Made by a program: the position numbers and the translations under genes. Of a stretch of DNA of 64,000 nt, positions 25,219 through 34,200 are shown piece after piece. The stretch lies in contig JAEUIH010000011.1 in assembly GCA_016795105.1 (NCBI GenBank), forward strand, positions 1 through 64,000, written 5' to 3'. Below the pieces are notes generated by a model. It saw nothing but the letters and a program-made list of their open reading frames with translations, was not told the DNA's origin and searched no databases. The DNA is from Planctomyces sp. GTDB taxonomy: Bacteria > Planctomycetota > Planctomycetia > Planctomycetales > Planctomycetaceae. Position 1 is the stretch's first letter. Every line of letters starts with the position of its first letter.

Positions 25219-26952
25219 TTATTCGGGCTGTGATTTTTCATAAACAACCTGACCACCCAGCCATGTTTGCTCCACGGTGATGGAACGAATCTCATCAACC
25301 GGACATGTCAGGTAATCTCTGTCGATCACAATAAAGTCGGCCAGCTTACCGGCCTCGAGTGATCCCTTTTCGTGTTCCTCAAACGTCAGCCACGCGTTGT
25401 TGATTGTATAGAATCGAAGCGCCTGTTCGCGTGTCACGATCTGTTCAGGGTGAAGTGGCTGATCAGTCCAGCGAGGCAGTCGAGTGAGCATCGTCCAGAG
25501 TCCCAGAAAAGGGTTGTACGGATTGACTGACCTAAGGCTGCCAATCTTCTGCATGTGGTCCGAACCACCGCCGACCATGACTCCCTCTTCAAACAGTGTC
25601 TTATATGGCTGAAACCATGTCAGGCGTTCATTGCCAAACTGTCGATGCAGAGTCTTCCCGTCGAGATACAGCCAGACTGGCTGAATGTCAGCGACGATCC
25701 CCAGTTGTTTCATGGACTCAATCGCCTCTTCACTCATGAAGTTGCAGTGAGTAATGCACGGGCGGCGATCTTTGACCGGCAGCTCTTCATTGACTCGTCG
25801 ATAAGCATCGATCAGTGTGTGAACGGCTCCGTCTCCGACAGCGTGAGCAGTGATCTGCAGGTCGTTTTGCAGGCAAAGCCGAGCGACTTCGAAGAGTCTT
25901 TCAGGTTCGATGTTGAGGACTCCCCGATAGTCCGGGTCATTGATAGAGTAGATTGTGCTGACACCCCAGGGCTTTCGCATATATGCACTGCCCGTGAGCA
26001 TACCGCCATCCAGAAATACCTTCACGCCTCGTACCCAGAGCATGTTATTGTACTCGTGAGCCGGATGTCTGGCGGCAGTGAGAATCTGTTCAGACACATC
26101 CTTCCATTCACCGGTCGGGTTGATACCCCAGCAGAGAAATGTGCGACAGGTCAACTGTTTGTCATCCAGAAGGCTCTGAAACAGCTGAACGGCCGACTCA
26201 TCGGCGCTGCGCTGCACGATGCTGGTGATACCGGAAGCGTTGTAGTCGGCGAGCAGCTTTCGAAGTGCTTCTTTCTGCTGAGTCGCATCCGGATTTCGAT
26301 CTGGATTGTCCGTCTTGATGAATCGACCAGCACTGCGGATGATTCCGTTGGGCTCACCAGTTTCAGGGTCGGTTTCAATTCGGCCCGGCTGGCCGTCGGT
26401 GATTCGAAAATCTTTGTCGATGCCGCATAACTTCAGTGCCAGAGAGTTGAGGGCAGCATCAGGGCCTGTTCGAAATGCAACCGGGTTGTTGGGAGCAACT
26501 TCATCGAGCTCCCATCGTGTTGGAAATCTTTGATCGCGGAGTCGGGTCACAAAGACCTGGTTCAGCAGGATCCACTGGCCGTCTTCCAGCGAGTCGGCTC
26601 GCCGACGGACGTACTCCAGCACATCGGTGATGGTTTCCATTTCCGGAATCGGATGGTCGAATTCGTAGACCGCAGCTCCCGTCGCATGGACGTGTGAATC
26701 AATCAGTCCAGGAAGTATCATCTTCCCGAGCAGATCAATTTTCCGGGTCGTCGGTACCGCCAGTTTTTGAACGTCGGAGTCACTTCCAGCCAGAACAATG
26801 CGGTCACCGCGGATTGCTAATGCTGTTGCGATTGTGAACTGCTGGTCTACCGTAACGATGCGGCCGCCGGTGAAGATGACATCCGGCGGCTGAGCAGCGA
26901 TGGATGAGGTGAAGAACACCAAAGTGAGGCAGATCAGCACGAGGTTCTTCAT
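25219..26952 (-). CDS. Exported amidohydrolase (YtcJ-like)
   Basis: A metal-dependent hydrolase of 577 residues with a signal peptide (MKNLVLICLTLVFFTSSIAAQ). The amidohydrolase metal motif is in LPGLIDSHVHATG near residue 85, and further ligands probably include those in LQITAHAVGDGAVH and the SDHM segment. YtcJ-like proteins hydrolyse amide or ester bonds of small molecules; this one is probably periplasmic. It lies 39 nt after the zinc-ribbon gene and 27 nt before the TSUP gene, all on the minus strand, compatible with one operon. Confidence 0.9.
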   Translation of the reverse strand: MKNLVLICLTLVFFTSSIAAQPPDVIFTGGRIVTVDQQFTIATALAIRGDRIVLAGSDSDVQKLAVPTTRKIDLLGKMILPGLIDSHVHATGAAVYEFDHPIPEMETITDVLEYVRRRADSLEDGQWILLNQVFVTRLRDQRFPTRWELDEVAPNNPVAFRTGPDAALNSLALKLCGIDKDFRITDGQPGRIETDPETGEPNGIIRSAGRFIKTDNPDRNPDATQQKEALRKLLADYNASGITSIVQRSADESAVQLFQSLLDDKQLTCRTFLCWGINPTGEWKDVSEQILTAARHPAHEYNNMLWVRGVKVFLDGGMLTGSAYMRKPWGVSTIYSINDPDYRGVLNIEPERLFEVARLCLQNDLQITAHAVGDGAVHTLIDAYRRVNEELPVKDRRPCITHCNFMSEEAIESMKQLGIVADIQPVWLYLDGKTLHRQFGNERLTWFQPYKTLFEEGVMVGGGSDHMQKIGSLRSVNPYNPFLGLWTMLTRLPRWTDQPLHPEQIVTREQALRFYTINNAWLTFEEHEKGSLEAGKLADFIVIDRDYLTCPVDEIRSITVEQTWLGGQVVYEKSQPE

Positions 26953-26991
26953 GGTATCGAGCTTTGTGGGGCGTTTCGTATTAAGCGGTGT

Positions 26992-28329
26992 TCAATTTTG
27001 TACGAGGGCAAACAGACCGCCAATTCCCATCACAGCAGCCGCCACGGCAAAGAAGATCTTCCACGCACTATATGGGCGTTCGCCCTGAACTTCACCTGTC
27101 GCCGCGTTGATGAAGATTTGATAGGTCTTTCCGTGATAGCGATAGGCCATCAGCCACGTTGGAAGCAGGAGGTGTTTGAAAGTGATCGCTTCGTATCGAC
27201 TGCGAACATCATCAACCTGTTGCGTATCACCACCGATCCGTGCACGGACTTCCGCATGAATGGCAGAGACGATTCTGTCTTTGGCATCGCCGAAGCTCTG
27301 ATCAAGCTCGATGTCGTATGTTCGAGCCAGAAAGCCAGCGAGCATTTCCTGCTTAAAGGGGATGACCAGATTGAGTGGCCATGGTTCGAGAGCAAGCATA
27401 TAGTCGCGGCGAAGGCCTGTGTTTGCCAGCACCAGCACATCATCAAAAAATCTCTGAAATGCGCCGGAAGCGGGATACCAGCGAGTCCGTCGTTCCTGCC
27501 GACGATTTTTGCCAGTCCCGACGGTCACGTAATAGTACTCGCCCCTCTTCCCGGTGTAGCTGTTGAAGGTCAGCGAATCGAATGTGAAGTATGAGAGATA
27601 GATGCCACTGAACTTTCCTTCGGCGCCCTGCTTTCGGAAGTTATTGGGCGCAAACCAGCGAGATGCAACCCATTGGGCGAGGTTCTGTTTGGCGCGATTT
27701 CTATCGACCTGGAATGGCAATACACCGTCAACCGGAATCCGATCTTCGTCGCTCTTATGAGCCTTCTCCAGCTGAACCGGCGCATTGCAGTACGGACAGT
27801 GGGTACTTGTCAGTGTGCCGATAAACTCGACATTACCACCACAGGATTCGCACCGGATTTCTTTGCGATCTTCTTTGTTTCCCGGGTCGGCTTCTTCGGG
27901 ATGATTTTTCTTTCGAGCTTCTCGCAGTTCGCGGATTCTCATCAGCATGTGATGAAAATCCTGCTCCACCAGCATCGCCTCAGCTTCCTGATGAATCTCC
28001 TTCACATGCCCGCACCACGGGCACTTCAGCGATTGCTGGCCGATATGAAATTCAAGATCTCCGCCGCAGTTTTCGCACGGGAAGACGCGTCCCTTCCCGT
28101 CATCAAACGTGCGACCGGCGTCAACAGTCGTCGCACCTCGATTATGGTCTCCAGGCTCGCCGTCTTTAATGAACTGATCATCACCAACGGGGTCTCCATT
28201 GGTCACGGGAGATCCGCTATTCACGGACCGACCACCATTTTGTGGTGGGGAAGAGTTGTCCACGGCTTCGAACGCCGAAGCCGGGACTTCTTCGATGGAC
28301 TTGCCCTGCAGTCTCCGCGGGTCGCTCAT
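26992..28329 (-). CDS. TFIIB-type zinc-ribbon membrane protein (YdjG-like)
   Basis: A 445-residue protein with two zinc ribbons: CENCGG...CPWCGH near residues 85-108 and CESCGG...CPYCNA near 158-180. A long middle domain follows, and a single C-terminal transmembrane helix (AWKIFFAVAAAVMGIGGLFALV). The layout resembles Bacillus subtilis YdjG, which works with the SPFH protein YdjI in a PspA membrane-stress system. Here the adjacent upstream gene encodes an SPFH protein, supporting the comparison, but no PspA gene is in the window. The Ser/Gly-rich first 70 residues look disordered. Confidence 0.85.
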   Translation of the reverse strand: MSDPRRLQGKSIEEVPASAFEAVDNSSPPQNGGRSVNSGSPVTNGDPVGDDQFIKDGEPGDHNRGATTVDAGRTFDDGKGRVFPCENCGGDLEFHIGQQSLKCPWCGHVKEIHQEAEAMLVEQDFHHMLMRIRELREARKKNHPEEADPGNKEDRKEIRCESCGGNVEFIGTLTSTHCPYCNAPVQLEKAHKSDEDRIPVDGVLPFQVDRNRAKQNLAQWVASRWFAPNNFRKQGAEGKFSGIYLSYFTFDSLTFNSYTGKRGEYYYVTVGTGKNRRQERRTRWYPASGAFQRFFDDVLVLANTGLRRDYMLALEPWPLNLVIPFKQEMLAGFLARTYDIELDQSFGDAKDRIVSAIHAEVRARIGGDTQQVDDVRSRYEAITFKHLLLPTWLMAYRYHGKTYQIFINAATGEVQGERPYSAWKIFFAVAAAVMGIGGLFALVQN

Positions 28330-28398
28330 AAGGACATTTACCCTGTGGTAATGGTCTGGACAATGCCGCCCTGTCTTACCGATCTCCGCAGAACCGGA

Positions 28399-29505
28399 TT
28401 ATGGAGCCGGCGGTGCTGGAGGTGGCGGAGGAGTTGGTGGACCGAACACCGCGGCGAGCTGTGGCACCTGCGCTGCCGCCAGCCAGTTAGGCATTCCTGC
28501 ACACCATACCAGGGTTTGGCGGTTCACTTGTCCTGCTGCAACTCCCGCGGCCAGCTGCTCGGCAGAAAATGGGCCGGTTGCCTGACCGTTCACTGCCACA
28601 TGCCATGCAGCGGGAGGTGCCGGAGGTGCTACACCCGGCATTCCGGCCGAAGCGCCCGGCTGCATCATTCGTCCAGCCATGGCAACACCAAGTCCAAGAC
28701 CGAGGCCCTCAGAAGCGCCACCGCCAGGGTTTGCTGCTGCTGTTGTGAGCGCCTGTCCCATCTGATACTGCTGATACTTATCCATATCGCCGATGACACC
28801 CATACTCGTTCGTGTATCCAGTGCCTTTTCGACAGCTTCAGGCAATGAGATATTTACGATCATCAGCTGAGGAATCATCAGGCCATATTCGTCGTCGATT
28901 CGCTCCTGAACGGCTTTGCGAAGAGTCTCACCGAACTGCTGGTACTTGCTGGCAAGATCCAGAGCGGCAACATTTGATGTCCCCAGTACATCTGCAAGCG
29001 TACTGATGATGATCGATCGAAGCAGCTCCGTAACTTCGTCTGCATCGAATTCACTGTCGGTTCCGACCAGTTCCTTGAGCAGTATTTTTGCATCGTTGGC
29101 CTTAACCGCATATGTACCAAACGCCCGAATTCGGATTGGCCCGAACTCCGGATCTCGCAACATAATCGGGTTCGGGGTTCCCCACTTCAGATCCGTAATC
29201 TGCTTCGTGCTGACAAAGTAGACCTCTGATCGAAATGGGCTGTTGAATCCATACTTCCACCCTGCAATTGTGCTGAGAAGCGGAAGATTGTCTGTCTTGA
29301 GTTCGTAGTGGCCAGGTTCGAACATATCGGCAATCTGACCACGGTGGACCATGACAGCCACCTGACCCGGGCGAACAATCAGCTGTGCACCATTCTTGAT
29401 TTCATTCTGGTATCGAGGGAATCGCCAGACGATCGTGTGCCGCGAATCATCGACCCATTCAATAATGTCAATCAGTTCATTTCGCAGCTTGTCGAACAAA
29501 CCCAT
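28399..29505 (-). CDS. SPFH-domain protein with C-terminal GYF_2 domain (YdjI-like)
   Basis: A 368-residue protein. The SPFH/band-7 domain covers about residues 30-245 (IVRPGQVAVMVHRGQIAD, RIRAFGTYAVKANDAKILL and DEYGLMIPQLMIVNISLPEA). A Gly-rich linker follows, then a GYF_2 (DUF4339) domain at about 300-358 (WHVAVNGQATGPFSAEQLA and WCAGMPNWLAA), and a proline-rich tail. It has no obvious transmembrane segment. SPFH proteins scaffold membrane microdomains; with the zinc-ribbon gene 69 nt downstream it forms a YdjI/YdjG-like pair. The GYF_2 domain suggests proline-rich partner binding, possibly its own tail. Confidence 0.9.
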   Translation of the reverse strand: MGLFDKLRNELIDIIEWVDDSRHTIVWRFPRYQNEIKNGAQLIVRPGQVAVMVHRGQIADMFEPGHYELKTDNLPLLSTIAGWKYGFNSPFRSEVYFVSTKQITDLKWGTPNPIMLRDPEFGPIRIRAFGTYAVKANDAKILLKELVGTDSEFDADEVTELLRSIIISTLADVLGTSNVAALDLASKYQQFGETLRKAVQERIDDEYGLMIPQLMIVNISLPEAVEKALDTRTSMGVIGDMDKYQQYQMGQALTTAAANPGGGASEGLGLGLGVAMAGRMMQPGASAGMPGVAPPAPPAAWHVAVNGQATGPFSAEQLAAGVAAGQVNRQTLVWCAGMPNWLAAAQVPQLAAVFGPPTPPPPPAPPAP

Positions 29506-29670
29506 CGCGTGTCTCCACAGACTTTCTCAACTGGATGTAACGTCACAAAACGATCCACGAACCTTAAGTAGTCTACAACACTTCCGGCAGTTTCGACTAC
29601 TGATTCCGACCGCAGAAAAGGTTCGGACGATCGATCGAGGCGAGTTGAAACGAAATCTTCGTGTTTTGGA

Positions 29671-30759
29671 TCACGGTTCCGGCTCGCTTTTGGCAATTTT
29701 CCGGGATTTGTCCCACCAGAAGTCAAACACCACGATTCGATGGTCAGAGCCCATCTCCGGTAACACCGCCTGCCTGACTCCATTCAGGTCTTCACTACAC
29801 AGCCCATGGTCGAGCATCAGGCCAAACGGAAACGCTCGACGCGCATACCACGTGGGAGTTAGTCCAGTGCCGGCGGATGCGTTTTTCAGCCCGGCATCTC
29901 GACAAAAATCATCAAATACAGGAGACCACGGAGTGAGATTCAGGTCACCGACCAGAATTGTATCCGCAGGCGACTCGGTGACGGGTTTGCGAATCACGTT
30001 GGCCAGCATTCTGAGTTGTGAGTTCCGCATCTGGAATCCTCGTCGAAACATTGGTGGCACCGGATGAGTTGCAATCACTCGAACCGATCGGCCCTCAAAC
30101 TCAACCTGAGCCTGAATCGACGGCAGCCAGGGAGTTTCAAAATCGAAAACCTCGGGGGACGTGAGAGGCAAACGCGACAGCAAACCAATTCCAAAGTTGC
30201 CGTCCGACTGAGGTTGCCAGACACTTGCCGGGTACTCGTCACTCAACTCCCCCTTCATGCGTTCCATGAGTTCCGGAGTCAGCTCGAGAACGGCTACGAT
30301 ATCAGCATCCGAGTCCCGGATTTGGTCTATGATCTCCTGGTGTCGATGATTTGAAGACAGGACATTCGCCGTACAGACTCTCAGGCACTGACGCCTCTCA
30401 ATGATCGCACTTTGGCTATTGCCTCCGGAGGTGTCCCAGACTGCCGAAAGGCACCACCAGGCATGGCAGAAGCCCAAAACCAGGGCGGCAACTCCATGCC
30501 GATAGCGATGCACAGCGAAAGAAAACAAGGCCACACTCGAAGCCATCAGGATCAGCTGAACTCGCAGGTTGGCCAGAATGTCGGCGGCCCACCACGATCG
30601 AGCAAACAGAGACACGCCCAACGCCATTGCGCAAGCCAGACAAAGCGGCCAGACCAGGCCTGAAAGCAGCGCCAGAACGAATCGTGCAGAAAGCAGCGTC
30701 AGAACGAATCGGCCGCATTTCTTTACATCAGTACTCACGCGGCTGATACTCCAGACCAC
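29671..30759 (-). CDS. Membrane-anchored endonuclease/exonuclease/phosphatase family protein
   Basis: A 362-residue protein with three N-terminal hydrophobic segments in residues about 15-100, followed by an EEP (DNase I-like) domain. Motifs include VCTANVLSSNHRHQEI, DIVAVLELTPE (catalytic Glu), THPVPP, ILVGDLNLTPWS and GSDHRIVVFDFWW (His-Asp pair). The substrate could be a phosphodiester in a lipid, sugar or nucleic acid. In the first membrane segment a 27-bp imperfect direct duplication (30662-30684 and 30689-30711) encodes the repeated FVLxLLS pattern. The gene is 165 nt upstream of the SPFH gene. Confidence 0.87.
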   Translation of the reverse strand: MVWSISRVSTDVKKCGRFVLTLLSARFVLALLSGLVWPLCLACAMALGVSLFARSWWAADILANLRVQLILMASSVALFSFAVHRYRHGVAALVLGFCHAWWCLSAVWDTSGGNSQSAIIERRQCLRVCTANVLSSNHRHQEIIDQIRDSDADIVAVLELTPELMERMKGELSDEYPASVWQPQSDGNFGIGLLSRLPLTSPEVFDFETPWLPSIQAQVEFEGRSVRVIATHPVPPMFRRGFQMRNSQLRMLANVIRKPVTESPADTILVGDLNLTPWSPVFDDFCRDAGLKNASAGTGLTPTWYARRAFPFGLMLDHGLCSEDLNGVRQAVLPEMGSDHRIVVFDFWWDKSRKIAKSEPEP

Positions 30760-30909
30760 TTTGTCAGAGGTTTCTCACTCTGCTGCACGATTTTTCCTCG
30801 GCCATCGCTGGCAACACGTGCCGGATTGCCGACAATCCCGTTTTCTGCAGTTCATTCGCTGGAACGCAGCATTCCAGCAGTCCCCCGAGGAAACAAAGGC
30901 AGTCGTTTC

Positions 30910-31365
30910 ATGGTTCTCGATCTTTCAGGATGCCTTCAGCATTATGATAACCACGGCATCTTTTTTGAGTATCCTGACATCTGGGAAATCACCGAGGAGA
31001 TCGAACCGGACGGGGATGTGCTGATCACTGTGAGTGCCGACGGAGCCTGTTTTTGGGCAATTCGGATTCTCGCCTCAAGCCCGGCACCGCCGGATGTCGT
31101 CGGTTCCTGTGTATCCGCGTTTCAGGAAGAATACGAAGACGTGGACGAGTATCCATCCAGTGGACAACTGGCTCAAATGCCGGCATATGGTCGAGATCTG
31201 GAATTTTCGTGCTTCGAACTGCTGAATACCGTGTCTTTGAAGAGTGTTCGAGGTCCGGAGTTTACAATTCTGGTGTGGTGGCAGGGGACCGATCACGAAC
31301 TTGGCGATGTTCGCCCAGTCTTCGAACAGATTACAAGTACTGTTCGCATCAAGAAACTGATGTAG
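30910..31365 (+). CDS. Hypothetical protein with PsbP/DUF1795-like look
   Basis: A 151-residue protein from the ATG at 30910; the frame is open further upstream only from a TTG at 30826. The segment GIFFEYPDIWEITEEIEPDG, followed by alternating beta strands and VFEQITSTVRI at the C-terminus, resembles proteins of the PsbP or DUF1795 fold, which often start with a similar YPxxW motif. There is no signal peptide. It lies 57 nt upstream of trpE on the same strand. The family assignment is tentative. Confidence 0.65.
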   Translation: MVLDLSGCLQHYDNHGIFFEYPDIWEITEEIEPDGDVLITVSADGACFWAIRILASSPAPPDVVGSCVSAFQEEYEDVDEYPSSGQLAQMPAYGRDLEFSCFELLNTVSLKSVRGPEFTILVWWQGTDHELGDVRPVFEQITSTVRIKKLM

Positions 31366-31422
31366 ACATACATACACACGACAAACGCATACACACAGAA
31401 CACAAGCATTCAGGACCTGAAG

Positions 31423-32967
31423 ATGTCACGCACAACCCTGCCGTCCGCGGAAGAATTTGCGGGCTACGCGCGGGAAGCTCGTTTTGTCCCCGTCTATCGT
31501 CAGCTGACCTCAGACACGCTGACTCCCGTGACTGCGTACCAGAGGATCTCCGGAGGACAATGGGCCTTTCTTTTTGAAAGCGTTGTCGGCGGCGAACGAA
31601 TTGGCCGTTACAGCTTTGTTGGCTGTCAGCCATTTATGTCACTCACGGCCTCCGGTCGCACCGTGACAATCGAAGAAAGCGGGAGTGTTGTTCGTACGTT
31701 TGAAAGCAGCGACCCGCTCAAGGATCTGGATCAGCTGGTTCAGCAGTTTCGATCTGTATCGATCCCTGGATTGCCAGGGTTCAGTGGCGGGGCTGTTGGC
31801 TATGCCGCCTATGACGTGATCCGTTATACCGAAAACCTGCCGAATGTGCCGGCCGATGATCGTGGTGTGCCGGACATGTGCTTTGCTTTGTTTGATTCCA
31901 TGATCGTATTTGATCATATCCGCAAAGTGACGCTGGTGATTTGTCTCGCAGATACTCAGGGTCAAAGTCTCAACGATGCGAGAAATAAAGCCGAAACACG
32001 AATTGATGAGCTTTGTCAGCGGCTTGCTCAAACTTCCGGCTCATCGTCTGGTACAGGGCAAACTTCGAAGCCTGTACCTGAAGAAGTTCGCCTGACGGAT
32101 ATCGATCTAACCGTCGAGCCGAAGTTCGAAGTCGCATCGAACTTCACAGAACCCGAATTTATCTCGGCCGTTGACCGATGTCGCGAATACATCAAAGCGG
32201 GCGATATTTTCCAGGTGGTGATCAGCCAGCGATTTCGTCATCGCAGTTCAGCAACACCCCTGGACGTTTATCGCTCGCTCCGAATGGTCAACCCAAGTCC
32301 ATTTATGTTTCTGTTACGTACGCCCTCTGTAAATCTGGTTGGCAGCAGTCCGGAGATTATGGTTCGAGTGGAAGACGGCGAAACCACCATTCGACCGCTC
32401 GCCGGAACTCGCCGACGCGGTGCCACCCCGCAGGAAGATCGAGCGCTTGCCGAGGAGCTTCTTTCGGATCCCAAAGAGCGGGCTGAGCACGTGATGCTGA
32501 TTGACCTGGCTCGCAATGATGTTGGCCGTGTGGCTCAGTTTGGTTCTGTTCAGCTGACGGATGTGATGGTGGTGGAACGCTACAGTCATGTGATGCACAT
32601 CACGTCAAATGTCAGTGGCATGCTGAAGCCGGGATTGTCAGCCGTGGAAGCTCTGCGTGCCGGTCTGCCGGCGGGAACGGTTTCCGGAGCACCGAAGGTT
32701 CGAGCGATGGAAGTCATCGACGAAGTTGAACCTCAGAAGCGAGGTCCCTACGGAGGAGCTGTGGGATATATTGACTTCACCGGCAATATGGATACCTGTA
32801 TTGCATTGCGGACGCTTGTTATGAAGGACGGAATCATTGATATTCAGGCCGGGGCAGGAATCGTTGCTGATAGTGTGCCGGCCATGGAGTATCAGGAAAC
32901 GATCAACAAGGCCCGAGCAATGCTGAAGGCCATTCATATTGCTGAAACTCAGCTGCATTCCTCATAA
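31423..32967 (+). CDS. trpE: Anthranilate synthase component I
   Basis: Converts chorismate and glutamine-derived ammonia to anthranilate, the first step of tryptophan synthesis. The 514-residue length fits TrpE. The N-terminal tryptophan-binding region includes [19 protein letters not shown]. The catalytic chorismate domain includes [69 protein letters not shown] and [12 protein letters not shown]. No trpG, trpD or trpC is adjacent, so the pathway genes are dispersed. No trp leader peptide or attenuator was recognised in the short upstream gap. Confidence 0.96.
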   Translation: MSRTTLPSAEEFAGYAREARFVPVYRQLTSDTLTPVTAYQRISGGQWAFLFESVVGGERIGRYSFVGCQPFMSLTASGRTVTIEESGSVVRTFESSDPLKDLDQLVQQFRSVSIPGLPGFSGGAVGYAAYDVIRYTENLPNVPADDRGVPDMCFALFDSMIVFDHIRKVTLVICLADTQGQSLNDARNKAETRIDELCQRLAQTSGSSSGTGQTSKPVPEEVRLTDIDLTVEPKFEVASNFTEPEFISAVDRCREYIKAGDIFQVVISQRFRHRSSATPLDVYRSLRMVNPSPFMFLLRTPSVNLVGSSPEIMVRVEDGETTIRPLAGTRRRGATPQEDRALAEELLSDPKERAEHVMLIDLARNDVGRVAQFGSVQLTDVMVVERYSHVMHITSNVSGMLKPGLSAVEALRAGLPAGTVSGAPKVRAMEVIDEVEPQKRGPYGGAVGYIDFTGNMDTCIALRTLVMKDGIIDIQAGAGIVADSVPAMEYQETINKARAMLKAIHIAETQLHSS

Positions 32968-33061
32968 AGGTGCCACTCAACGTTTAGGTTTCTTTCCACA
33001 TTAAGGTCTCCGCAAAAACTCCGGGGCTGGTTCACAAGAATGGCCTCCAGGGAAAACTGAA

Positions 33062-34120
33062 ATGGTGTCAGTCTGGTCAGAACTTCGTGGTCACTCAGGT
33101 CAGCGCGAACTGTTTCAGCGTTCGATCGCGCGAGGACGACTGTCTCATGCCTACGTGCTAACCGGTCCCGAAGGAATTGGGAAGCTGCAGTTTGCACGTT
33201 TGCTGGCGAAGTCACTTTTCTGCCGAGAGCGAACTCCGGAGCAGGTCGATGCATGTGGTGAGTGCCGAGCCTGTCGGAGTTTTGATGTCGCAAGCTGGCC
33301 GGATTACTATGAGATTCGCTGCCCGGACGGGAAAACAGAAATCCCAATTGACCTGCTGATTGGCTCTCCGGAAAAACGCGGCCGCGAAGGGATGTGCTTC
33401 GAACTTGCAATGTCGCCTCAGGCCTCGCTCCGCAGAATTGCGGTGATCAATGATGCTCAGCTGCTGAACGATGCGGGGGCAAACGCCATTCTTAAGACGC
33501 TGGAAGAACCGCCAGCCGAAGCACTCATGATTTTGATCTGTAACAACCCTGATGCTCTCCTGCCAACCATCCGTTCACGCTGTCAGATCATTCGTTTCTT
33601 TCCACTGCCTGATCAGGACGTTGCCGAATTGCTCGTTCATCTAAACCACGTGGAAGATAACGAAGAGGCGAAGACGATTGCGTCGATGTCTGAGGGAAGC
33701 CTTGCGGTCGCAGGCCAGCTGCTGAACCCGGACCTTCGAAATCTGCGAAATGCAATCGTTGAGCAGTTGTCGAAACTTGAAAAGATGCAACCGCTCGTGC
33801 TCGCAGATCATGTCGCCGATGAACTCGAACGCTTCTCTTCCAGCGTTGAAGATCAGCGGCGAAACGCCCGATGGCTGCTCCGCTTTGCTTCCGATTTTCT
33901 TCGCGAGCGACTGCACCACCTCGCGAAAGGTGATCTTTCGGACGCACTCACTCAGAGACTCGGTGTTCGAATCGGCGTTGATCTTCTCAGCCCAATGCTG
34001 GATCGAGTCATTCAGGCAAATAATCTGATAGACGCTAATTCGCCAGTCCGCCTTGTACTCGAAACCACCTTCGATGATCTCGCCAGACAACTCCGCATTG
34101 GCCCCATAACAGCGCGTTAA
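33062..34120 (+). CDS. holB: DNA polymerase III delta' subunit-like clamp-loader ATPase
   Basis: A 352-residue AAA+ clamp-loader protein. Visible are HAYVLTGPEGIGKLQFARL (P-loop, near residue 37), the four-Cys zinc module with CGECRAC near 65, the DEAD-like region replaced by IAVINDAQLLNDAGANAILK, and the SRC motif in TIRSRCQIIRF. It works in the cytoplasm to load the sliding clamp. Its length and the lack of DnaX C-terminal domains favour delta'. The stop lies 1 nt before the hairpin repeat element, and it converges with the M56 gene. Confidence 0.9.
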   Translation: MVSVWSELRGHSGQRELFQRSIARGRLSHAYVLTGPEGIGKLQFARLLAKSLFCRERTPEQVDACGECRACRSFDVASWPDYYEIRCPDGKTEIPIDLLIGSPEKRGREGMCFELAMSPQASLRRIAVINDAQLLNDAGANAILKTLEEPPAEALMILICNNPDALLPTIRSRCQIIRFFPLPDQDVAELLVHLNHVEDNEEAKTIASMSEGSLAVAGQLLNPDLRNLRNAIVEQLSKLEKMQPLVLADHVADELERFSSSVEDQRRNARWLLRFASDFLRERLHHLAKGDLSDALTQRLGVRIGVDLLSPMLDRVIQANNLIDANSPVRLVLETTFDDLARQLRIGPITAR

Positions 34121-34121
34121 A

Positions 34122-34200
34122 GTAGCAGGCACATTCCATGTGCCGTCCGCAACGCGGTAGCAGTGCGGTAGGCGGACGGCATTCGGAGAATGCCTGCTAC
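34122..34200. repeat. GTAGCAGGCA hairpin repeat element, copy 2
   Basis: A complete element that exactly fills the gap between the convergent holB and M56 genes. Arm 34122-34150 and the inverted arm 34200-34172 (each 29 nt) flank a 21-nt spacer beginning AACGCGG. Each arm has its own hairpin (GGCACAT-TCC-ATGTGCC and GGCATTC-TCC-GAATGCC). The two arms can also pair with each other through the shared ends. The right end supplies the TAG stop of the M56 gene. A bidirectional terminator role is likely but inferred. Confidence 0.9.

Noticed and set aside
27673-28848. A 391-codon plus-strand frame over the zinc-ribbon and SPFH genes
   Set aside because: It is antisense to two well-supported genes and its translation has no recognisable motif.
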